This document shows positions 57,299 to 64,000 of a stretch of 64,000 nt of DNA, in pieces; within the stretch, counting starts at the first letter, position 1; the number at the start of each line of letters is the position of its first letter. The position numbers and the translations under genes are program-made. Below the pieces are notes generated by a model. That model saw nothing but the letters and a program-made list of their open reading frames with translations. It was not told the DNA's origin and made no database searches. The DNA is from Forficula auricularia (taxonomy: Eukaryota; Arthropoda; Insecta; Dermaptera; Forficulidae): the NCBI GenBank assembly GCA_024734495.1, contig JALMQS010000128.1:22308875-22372874 (forward strand), read 5' to 3'.

Positions 57299-57449
57299 GT
57301 AAGTGATATTCTAAGACAGGGATTCTCAAACTTCAAATGTATACCTAGATACTTTAAAATAAACATACACACACTAATTAATTAATAAGTGCATATTTAA
57401 TAATAGGGACTTTGTTCAGTCAAAATTAATATTTTTTTTTTATAATGAT

Positions 57450-57605
57450 ATTGATGTTTGGCTCGCCAAACAAAGCCTTACTTGTCAAACCAACCACAAA
57501 GAGACCTCATGGAAGACCTCCAAAAAGATGGATTGACAGTTGGCAAGACTCCGAGGAAGTCTCTGGAAATTAACAGGAGAAATCCTAAATTAAGAAGAAG
57601 AAGAA
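57450..57605 (+). mobile_element. Non-LTR retrotransposon 3' end fragment
   Basis: Translation gives RPHGRPPKRWIDSWQDS, the C-terminal GRPxxRWxD block of RTE/endonuclease-reverse-transcriptase elements like the one near 62.5-63.0 kb. It is followed by a GAAGAAGAAGA tail. Confidence 0.55.
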
Positions 57606-57915
57606 GATATTGATGTGAGAAGGAGATACACCAAAAAGTGCACCCCTGAAGGCCTAGGTTGGCCCTCCATCGTGAAAAGAAGAAGAAGGGTGGATTTTAA
57701 GGGCTATTAGCTTAATTGCTCGCTTCTGAATTGCATCCAGTGAGGCAAGAGAATGCTTGGATGCCCCTCTCCACAGATTTGAGCCATATTCGAGACAAGG
57801 ACGAATTTTGAGCTTTATACAGTGTAGAAAGTTGACTGGGAGTAATAATAAGCGTCTAAATAGGAGATCAAGCTTGCACTGCTGCAGCTTTAATAGTGGT
57901 TGAGATATGGTCATT
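57605..57915 (-). mobile_element. Non-LTR retrotransposon fragment (RT C-terminus), minus strand
   Basis: The minus frame contains HCIKLKIRPCLEYGSNLWRG, then SLASLDAIQKRAIKLI, conserved post-RT blocks of Jockey-type elements. The 3' UTR (57605-57690) is shared with 28443-28530 and 21483-21566. The segment between RT and the last exon-like block is deleted. Confidence 0.72.
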
Positions 57916-58459
57916 CCAAGAAAGGGCAGACCCTAGAATGACGCCCAACATTGAAATTTTATCACTATACACATTATATGTTTACTGTCGATTTAATAAA
58001 CATCTTTCACAGGAAATTTTGCTGATCTTAAGCTCGTGATCTTCCTCAGGAATTAATTTAGTGGGGGGAGGGAGAGAAATATTAAATTCATATATGGAGA
58101 AATCAATAAGGTTTATTGAGAGTAAATCAAAGAGGGTATATTTATGTGTAGGTTTATTTGCATCAAGTAGAGGACAACCTCGTTGATTTCCTCTTAGAAT
58201 CAACAGCTTTGTTACTATTTTTCTTTTTGATAAATAGCTGAGACGTATTCAAAGGGGACCCATGCCATCCCCCGAAATCCTCTAGCGCAGTGGTGCACAA
58301 AATTTTTATGTCATGCCCACATTTTTTGTAAAATTTGTTCGCGACCCGTACATAGACTTGATTAAATACACAATTGGATATTTGAACCCATTAAAAACCG
58401 AATAGAATAAATATCTATCTATATTCTATAGATATTTTGCTATTTGTTATTTCAAATAT

Positions 58460-59120
58460 TTATAATTAAAATGACTGATGGGACGGTCAAACCTTCCAAA
58501 CTATAGCCTTTAACAAATAGATTATATATATTCATTATACAAATGTTTATTTGCATCAAGCAGAGGACATCTTCAGTGATTTCTCCTTATGAATCAACAC
58601 TCTCGGCAAATTAAATCTTTTCAATTAAAGCATAACGATCAGGATTTGGTAGAAGACATCTCTCGTGATTGCTTAAGAAATTTTAAGTCTGCTCTCATCG
58701 ACAATTTGAACTCTTATATTCAATTTGGGAAAAAGTCATTCTATTGCCCTTCGAACTTTGAAAAAATCAAAAATTGGAAACACTCAACAATTTTTATTTA
58801 AACTATATGGGATGGCTGTGCGTTTAAATTTAGAACCACTTGGGCGTTAAATTTTACAGATAGATCCACTTCCTATGCTAGACATTGGCCCCGATTGTAT
58901 TTTTGGTACTCGGGTCCAATTTCCCAGGGGTAAATATACGCCTTTTGATATGTAAGAAAAATTTCCATTACGGATTTATTAAAAGATAGTAATCTCTCGT
59001 GATTTCTTAAAATATCTAATAATAACTTTGATACAGCCTTTAATTTCTTGTTTTCATCAAATAATTGTTGTCGCTATACTATATAATATTTGTCTAGATT
59101 AATTTGTAACAACGCTAAGA
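58460..59120. other. hAT-like insertion interior: family B remnants
   Basis: 58460-58520 is a decayed family B core (ACTGATGGGACGG...CCTTCCAAACTATAGCC). 58550-58600 is the family B tail. A 70-codon frame at 58589-58801 has no recognised family, though an old transposase remnant cannot be ruled out. Confidence 0.4.
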
Positions 59121-59129
59121 GAAATTTCT

Positions 59130-59212
59130 CTAAAAAAATTTCCCTCTTGCCTAGAATCGAACCTACGAACTCTTGAACTAAGGTCATTAGCTTTAACCAC
59201 TAGACCAATCTA
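59130..59212 (-). repeat. tRNA-like sequence, minus strand
   Basis: On the minus strand TTGGTCTAGTGGTTAAAGC (A box) is followed by GTAGGTTCGATTCTAGGC (B box). The acceptor strands do not pair, so it is a SINE head or a tRNA pseudogene. Confidence 0.5.
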
Positions 59213-59908
59213 ACATTAATATATATACCATGATTTCTGTTACTAAAACTATAAATTTTTGATTTAGACTTTGTGTCGAGATAATATTGTATTCATTTGA
59301 ACTCGAATGAAAATGAAAAAACACCAATAGATTTTAAATTAAGAAACATTAAATATATATTAATTAACGAGGCAAATTTGAAATATATTGTCAGCTCGGA
59401 TTTTAAACTGATGGCTCCAATCGATTTTCATTAACCAGGCAAATTTGAAATATAATTGTAATTTTGAAATGAAAGACTCCGATTCATTTTAAATTAAGAA
59501 ACATTAAATATATTTTTTGTAATTAATTAAATTAATTGAACCGCGTAAATTTGAATAATTTCCATGATTCAGCCTGCGAATTTTTTGCAGTTCATAAATC
59601 ATTTCATTGTTTTTGTTTTGAAAAGGAAAAATGAAATTTAAATTTAAATATATTCATAATTATTCCTTCCCCCCCCCCCCCCCCCCCCTCAAAAATTAAA
59701 GAGGCGAAACTTTTAAGAGACGATGTATTTTCGGTAGTTTACGGGTATACATTTGGAGTGTGGTTTTTTAAGAGGAATAAAAATTTTTGACCGAGACGCT
59801 GCCCGCCAGGGCACCAGCCCGGAGGGCCGAGCTTCGAGGGCGTGCCGAAGGCACGCACGAAAAGCTCGTTATAATATAGAGGCTGGTGTTCAATTTTGGG
59901 AAAATACC
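59213..59908. other. hAT-like insertion interior, nothing firm
   Basis: Contains a C tract at 59668-59688 and a GC-rich short segment at 59795-59865 (GGGCACCAGCCCGGAGGGCC, CGAGGGCGTGCCGAAGGCAC) whose origin I cannot name. Confidence 0.35.
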
Positions 59909-60087
59909 ACATACTAGTATATAGAAGTAATCGCAGGAGTTAGATAAATTAAAACACAAAGCTTTTAATAAGTGAGCCAGACTTTTGACTCACTTAATAA
60001 AAACAATGTGTTATAATTTTCGAATTCCTTTGCGATTACTTCTATGAAATTTAATATTTGATACGAGTGATTTAACATACTATATAT
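59909..60087. mobile_element. Small palindromic element, 153 bp
   Basis: Element 59922-60074. Arms AGAAGTAATCGCAGGAG and TTTGCGATTACTTCT are inverted, a tail of about 30 bp lies on the right, and flanks ACATACTAGTATA and ACATACTATATAT match at 11 of 13. It resembles family D in wording (AATAAGTGAGCCAGACTTTTGACTC against AAATGGGCCAGACGTTTCG), with the core deleted. Confidence 0.55.
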
Positions 60088-60287
60088 ACATATTTCAAGT
60101 TATAAAAAGAATGGATTTTATAACAGGATAGAAAATCACTAGATTGCTCTTTAACTCTATTTGTTACATCTTTTTGTACCATCTGAAACAACTTACCCCT
60201 AATGATGCATATGTACCACAGATTGAGAATCCCTGTTCTAAAAGTTAATCAACGTTTTATTTTTGTACTAATTTAACACCTTTGCAG

Positions 60288-60437
60288 AAAGGCTTAACTG
60301 TAGTTACTCCAGTACTTCCACATCTCAATAAACGAAGAATTAGTTTTTTAAATGGAGACGCATGGCCCTCTTGCCTTGGGAGCGGTTCTTAATTATTATA
60401 AAGGCGATGTTCAACAATCACTCGAATGTATTGAGAG
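60288..60437 (+). pseudogene. LanC-like gene, exon 3, with one-base insertion
   Basis: In phase 0 from KGLTVVTPVLPHLNKRRISF to LNGDA, then after one extra T (60363) in the next frame GPLALGAVLNYYKGDVQQ and SLECIER. LANCL proteins read FLxGDAGPLAxxAV across this point, so a one-base insertion is the clear explanation. Without correction the frame stops at 60396 (TAA). Donor GAG AG|GTACGA. Acceptor TTTGCAG. Confidence 0.85.
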
Positions 60438-61205
60438 GTACGATCAAATTAATTAATGAAACAAATACTTTCTTGGTTAGACTTATCAATCAAATCTGAG
60501 CTAGCCATTATACTATTTCGAAAAATCAGATTTTATTTGCAAGTAAAATTTGCAAAGCACCTTTATGAAATATTTACTAATCTAAGATTATGATTTTTAG
60601 GGTTCTATTTAAAAAATAAAACAGAATTAGTGTCGCCACAATGTCTGTCCTTTCGTCTTCAGAGCAGTGTAGCTCGTAAAGTAAATAAGATACAAACTTG
60701 AAATTCACAAGCTGTATCTATTCATTTTCCCCCAAATCAAAAATCGTATTAAAATTTTAATCAAGTATTATTTTGGCTGGTCAAAAATAAAAAAATATTT
60801 TTTATCATGAGGTGTGAGCTATTCCTATAAATACGAGACTATCTCTTAAAGTAAAATTAGCTTGATTTTTTTTAAATTTATTTCGGCTTAAAGTATCTTG
60901 TGAGCAGGGCCGCGCCGACTATAGGGCGAATGTGTGTGAAACACAGAGGCGGCCAAATCAAAGGGCGGCAGAACAGCTAGACAGACATTTGAAAAGACTA
61001 TAAAGAGGGCGTAAAATAAAAGTTTGCATACGAGTGGCCGAGTAGCTTGGGGCGATCCTGCTTGTGAGATAGTCCCGAAATTGGCGATTTTTAGGGGAGT
61101 TTTGTACCTGACGGTGTTTAGAAAGAGCTTGAATTAAAAACATGACAAAATTTCACAAATTCATTTATTCTCTTCTTATCAACAACAAATAACAAATGAA
61201 TTTGA
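60438..61205. other. LanC-like intron 3, first part
   Basis: 60600-60790 is a copy of the AGGGTTCTATTT / GTAAAGTAAATAAGATACAA repeat (others at 42300-42440 reversed, 45165-45260 reversed, 46700-46830). 60905-60970 begins CAGGGCCGCGCCGACTATAG, a probable DNA-element end. No exon is seen. Confidence 0.45.
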
Positions 61206-61536
61206 TAACTTTAAATGAAGGAGACAATAAAAGAGTGTGTCTTCTGCTGGAATTATAAATGTTTAATTTATTTATAACGAGACTAAATAGTTTCAAGAGC
61301 TTTTCCATCTTCATCAGTCTATTACTATTGATTCACAGGAATTAATGTATGAAATTCAATTGTAATAGACTGATGAAGAGGGCAAAGCTCTCGAAACTAC
61401 CATATAGTCTCGTTATAAATAAATTAAAAAATTTATAATTCCAACCAGAAGACACACTCTTTTATTGTCTCCTTCAATTCATAAAAATTCTGCTACTCTC
61501 GGTAAGTAAAGAAACTTTCAATTTAACTTTAAATGA
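61206..61536. mobile_element. Palindromic Penelope-type element, family G
   Basis: Element 61219-61523 is flanked by the exact 13-bp repeat TAACTTTAAATGA (61206-61218 and 61524-61536). The arms AGGAGACAATAAAAGAGTGT and ACACTCTTTTATTGTCTCCT are inverted. A tail of about 50 bp lies only on the right. Both arms carry a hammerhead-like core, described separately. Confidence 0.87.
61358..61419 (+). ncRNA. Hammerhead-like ribozyme, family G (best folded example)
   Basis: CTGATGA (61370-61376), A, stem II GAG...CTC, GAAAC (61393-61397), then stem III with ACTA...TAGT closing on C61409, the expected cleavage position. Stem I can form between TTGTAA (about 61360) and TTATAA (about 61413) with an internal loop, a layout usual in type I hammerheads. 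The minus-strand core of the left arm (plus 61280-61317) has the same layout with a weaker stem II. As elsewhere, one extra base precedes stem II. Confidence 0.5.
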
Positions 61537-61856
61537 TTTTTAGTAATATTTTCAAAGTTTTAAATTTCACTAAATATTTTAAGAATAAAAATATATTAAA
61601 AATGGCCATTTTACTAGCTATTTTACTATCTCCTCCCACTTTACATTGTGGGTACACCTCATTAAATGAGAAAATATTTTTTCACTTTCGAACCCCAGTA
61701 CAAAATTCGATCTCTTCCCAAAGAGCGAGATGCTCTATAAAAACGAGACAGAATTTTTTACAAATCGATAGAGTTATCCTTCCGACGTTTGGACAGAACC
61801 CTAAAAAATACTAATTTAAAAACATCTTTTGTTTGTTTGTCCTTCTTTTTCTATAG
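61537..61856. other. LanC-like intron 3, end
   Basis: Sequence up to the acceptor TTCTTTTTCTATAG. 61700-61815 has wording like the AGGGTTCTG / TTTTTTAGGG repeats. The 93-codon open frame at 61533-61814 is not supported as a gene. Confidence 0.4.
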
Positions 61857-62018
61857 ACTCAAACGGTTGAAAATGCCAATCCGTCGCATCCATGAAGACA
61901 CTATGCATACGTGAAATCTCTATATGGGAGAGCAGGCTACTTGTATAGTTTGTTGTTTGCTAAAACTATCATTATGAGTGATGCAAATCATTGACAGAGA
62001 GGATGTCTTCAGAAGGAG
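61857..62018 (+). pseudogene. LanC-like gene, exon 4, with two stops and a frameshift
   Basis: From the acceptor the frame reads RLKRLKMPIRRIHEDTMHT, then TGA (61912-61914), NLY, then after a shift near 61924 GRAGYLYSLLFAKT. LANCL proteins read LLYGRAGYLYALLF here. A second TGA (61992-61994) lies in that frame before LQKE and the donor GAG|GTACGC. Several independent lesions in one exon argue for decay, although low-accuracy sequence could contribute. Confidence 0.75.
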
Positions 62019-62088
62019 GTACGCAAATAATTCAAATTCATTTTTATTATTTTTATTTATTATTCTTTTAACAATCAATATATTTTAG

Positions 62089-62213
62089 GTGATTCAAGCT
62101 ATAATAGAAGCGGGACAAAATTTATCTCTCCGCATGCGTAGTTACTGTCCTTTAATGTATGAATGGCATGGGAAAAATTACATCGGCGCAGCTCATGGAA
62201 TTGCCGGAATTTA
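62089..62213 (+). pseudogene. LanC-like gene, exon 5
   Basis: VIQAIIEAGQNLSLRMRSYC, then PLMYEWHGKNYIGAAHGIAG, then IY split at TA|GTATGT. Family block PLMYxWxxxxYxGAAHGxAGIYY. Acceptor TATATTTTAG. The frame is clean. The next expected exon with the zinc-binding WCHGAPG block is not found before the gap. Confidence 0.85.
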
Positions 62214-62299
62214 GTATGTTCTTACTCTATTTGACTAAAGTTTTTCTTTTTCTTATTGTAGTTGTCATATCTTTCAGAATTGTATAGAAATTTTAAAAC

Positions 62300-63032
62300 T
62301 AAAAAATAGCCTAATAGCAGGTACCATTATTGGAACCAAACGGCGCAAGTAAAAAAATTGACTTTGGAAGGTCTGACTGAAAAAATTCAGATACGGCTGT
62401 AGGGTACGTCGAGGTTGCAATAAATCACTGTCACCATTCTTTTTAACATCTATTGGGAGGAGATTTTCTCGGAGGCCTTGTTTGGTCTGGAGGTAGGCAT
62501 AAGAATGCTAAACAACATCCGGTATGCTGATGATACAGTTCTCTTGGCTACAAACTTGTTGGATATGCAGTACTTGGTAGACAGAGTCAATATTACCAGT
62601 GCAGAATACGGCCTGGATATTAACAGTGAGAAGACGAAATACCTAGTAATAAGCAGAACATCTACCACGGACAGGCTGTTGTTGGATTCGCGAAGAGTGG
62701 ATAAGTTCAAGTATCTGGGAAGCACCCTGAACGAACAGTGGGAACCTGATAAGGAGATACGCACGCGTATAGAAATGGCAAGAGCAACCTTCTCAAAAAT
62801 GAAACACCTCTTATGTTGCTGAGGATCTTTCCCTGGCTACAAAAATTAGAACAGTAGAGTGCTATGTGTTCCCTGTTTTAATGTATGGAATGGAAGCCTG
62901 GACATTGACCAAGGTATTAGAGAAAAAATTGAAGCATTTGAGATGTGGATCTACCGGCGGTTATTGAAAATATCTTGGGTGGACCACGTGACCAACGATG
63001 AAGTTTTACGTCGCGTTGGCAAGAATAGAGAA
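62300..63032 (+). mobile_element. Non-LTR retrotransposon RT fragment, frameshifted, cut by the gap
   Basis: Translation in changing frames gives LFNIYWEEIFSEALFGLE, then NNIRYADDTVLLATNLLDM (the RT catalytic YADD box, near 62520-62535), then EYGLDINSEKTKYLVIS, then FKYLGSTLNEQWEPDKEI, and after a stop near 62820, YVFPVLMYGMEAWTLTK and KIEAFEMWIYRRLLKISWVD. The order is that of RTE/endonuclease-reverse-transcriptase elements widespread in arthropods. At least two frameshifts or stops show it is dead. It continues into the gap. Confidence 0.88.
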
Positions 63033-63132
63033 NNNNNNNNNNNNNNNNNNNNNNNNNNNNNNNNNNNNNNNNNNNNNNNNNNNNNNNNNNNNNNNNNNNN
63101 NNNNNNNNNNNNNNNNNNNNNNNNNNNNNNNN
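63033..63132. other. Assembly gap of 100 N
   Basis: Exactly 100 N, a conventional placeholder. True distance is unknown, and sequence on the two sides belongs to different retrotransposons. Confidence 0.98.
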
Positions 63133-63345
63133 CAGGGCAATTTCTTATTTTTAAAAAGCATTTTTCACAAGCCTCCGGGCCAATTCTTATTTTGGGAAAG
63201 CAAATTTCACGGCTTTACGCCACCAAGAGAGGTTTTCACCTCTGAAGAAAATCGACGACATCGGCGCTCCTCCGACATCTTTCCACCAAGCCTTTCGAGT
63301 CAAAAACTCATCTTCATCCATCATCGGGATTATTTCCTATAAATT
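63133..63345 (+). mobile_element. Probable 3' part of a 5' LTR
   Basis: Sequence before the primer-binding-site candidate. It is less AT-rich than the genome average and non-coding. The LTR start is hidden by the gap or lies beyond it, and no second LTR is in the window. Confidence 0.5.
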
Positions 63346-63364
63346 TGGGGGCTCGGCCGCGGAT
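63346..63364 (+). other. Primer binding site candidate
   Basis: TGGGGGCTCGGCCGCGGAT resembles the tRNA-Pro-type site TGGGGGCTCGTCCGGGAT used by many retroelements, with differences in the second half. Its place just after the presumed LTR and ahead of gag supports the role. Confidence 0.5.
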
Positions 63365-63732
63365 TCGTTAAAGGCTTTATCGGACGGAGCTGGACCATCT
63401 CGGTTCGGACCCAAGGAGGTTTGTCTTGACTCGTCTCGAGGCACCGACCGTTTTTGCGCGGGCAAACACATTTAGCGCGCCCGGCAGCCAAGCGACGAGC
63501 AAAGGCAGGCGACGTAGCAGGCAGCAGCAGCGGCGATCGACTGAAACGATTGAGTGAGGGTTAAGCAACACGACGACGGCAGCGCCACTCGCGGATAACA
63601 GCTGAACCAGCCACCCATAGGAGTAGCAGCAGGAATACGACAGAAGAATTAACTAACGAGGTAAGAGCCGACAATCCCACTGCACACCTACACACCTATC
63701 CCTCTTATCAGTTATAAGACCACTATACAGTC
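63365..63732 (+). other. Retroelement 5' leader
   Basis: A GC-rich leader between the PBS candidate and gag, with CAG-rich runs (GCAGGCAGCAGCAGCGGCG). A splice-donor-like GAG|GTAAGAG occurs at about 63660. Confidence 0.5.
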
Positions 63733-64000
63733 ATGGAACACAGTCCAATCAATTTTAGGGACGTAGAACCACTAATAAAAAAATTCAACGGAACAGACAG
63801 TTATTCAATAGAAAGATGGGTGCAGGACATAGAATCCGAAGCAAGTATTCAAAGTTGGAGTAACTTGCAACTATTTACCTTTGGCAGACGGCTAATAACT
63901 GGACTAGCTAGGCTATTCGTAGAAAGTGAAAGAAACATTAATACGTGGGATAAGTTAAAAGAGGCCTTGTTGGAAGAATTCTCATTGCAAGTTAGCAGCG
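63733..64000 (+). CDS. LTR retrotransposon gag (partial, Ty3/Gypsy-like)
   Basis: ATG at 63733 opens a frame that stays open to the window edge (89 codons): INFRDVEPLIKKFNGTDSYS, then IERWVQDIESEASIQSW, then GLARLFVESERNINTWDKLK, then EALLEEF. This is the pattern of the retrotransposon gag capsid domain (FxGxxxxxxxxWxxxIE...W....W..L...L...F). Codon frame is clean, so the element may be intact downstream. It is partial because the window ends. Confidence 0.8.
   Translation, partial: MEHSPINFRDVEPLIKKFNGTDSYSIERWVQDIESEASIQSWSNLQLFTFGRRLITGLARLFVESERNINTWDKLKEALLEEFSLQVSS

Larger units (their letters stand above)
57317..60235. mobile_element. Large hAT-like insertion in LanC-like intron 2
   Basis: Left end CAGGGATTCTCAAACTTC, right end GATTGAGAATCCCTG, inverted. 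Flanks TTCTAAGA (57309-57316) and TTCTAAAA (60236-60243) match at 7 of 8. Without it the intron would be only about 70 bp, like the preceding intron. It holds fragments of two non-LTR elements (57470-57600, 57605-57915), a family B tail (58130-58210, 58540-58600), another hAT-like end (58280) and a palindromic element (59922-60074). No transposase was recognised. Confidence 0.65.

Noticed and set aside
58589..58801. 70-codon frame as a transposase of the surrounding hAT-like element
   Set aside because: It has no DDE or hATC-type blocks that I can see, so a remnant cannot be shown.
1..64000. CRISPR arrays, operons, riboswitches, bacterial promoters
   Set aside because: Spliced genes and eukaryotic retroelements throughout. 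No regularly spaced direct repeats were found.

Overview
The window is eukaryotic nuclear DNA, very AT-rich, with few genes and many transposons. Spliced exons with GT..AG junctions, a Penelope-like retroelement with a GIY-YIG domain, non-LTR and LTR retrotransposons, hAT-type MITEs and tRNA-derived SINEs point to a metazoan, most likely an arthropod. An AT-rich crustacean such as a copepod, or an insect, would both fit, and I cannot decide from sequence alone. A 100-N scaffold gap lies at 63033-63132.

Layout. 1-14950 is intergenic and mostly repeats: a 5'-truncated non-LTR retrotransposon end near 1216-2055, a candidate first coding exon on the minus strand near 2554-2645, hAT-type MITEs, a SINE with a perfect target duplication, a 642-bp foldback element, and nested palindromic elements at 13.4-13.9 kb. 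14964-52976 holds one gene on the plus strand, allantoinase (uricolysis: allantoin to allantoate), in eight coding exons. Its 21-kb first intron carries a Penelope-like element only 25 bp past the exon 1 donor. All metal-binding residues of the family are present. One base appears to be missing at a run of ten T near the start of exon 2. 56970-62213 holds the 5' half of a LanC-like (LANCL) gene on the plus strand with frameshifts and in-frame stops, probably a pseudogene. A 2.9-kb hAT-like insertion fills its second intron. From about 62300 to the gap is a decayed non-LTR retrotransposon RT. After the gap come the end of an LTR, a primer-binding-site candidate and the start of a gag gene of a Ty3/Gypsy-like element, which runs off the window.

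Most striking structure. At least ten short elements share one architecture. Each has two inverted arms facing each other (or flanking the Penelope ORF), often a 30-50 bp tail on one side only, and a 10-13 bp (mostly 13 bp) target duplication. Most arms carry a conserved core: CTGAxGA, one extra base, a short hairpin, then GAAA. This resembles the hammerhead ribozyme carried in the pseudo-LTRs of Penelope-like elements, with one extra nucleotide before stem II. One family is tied directly to the coding element at 15095-16726, so the others are best read as non-autonomous palindromic derivatives of several Penelope-like families. Several are nested inside one another or inside other transposons, which gives a relative order of insertion.
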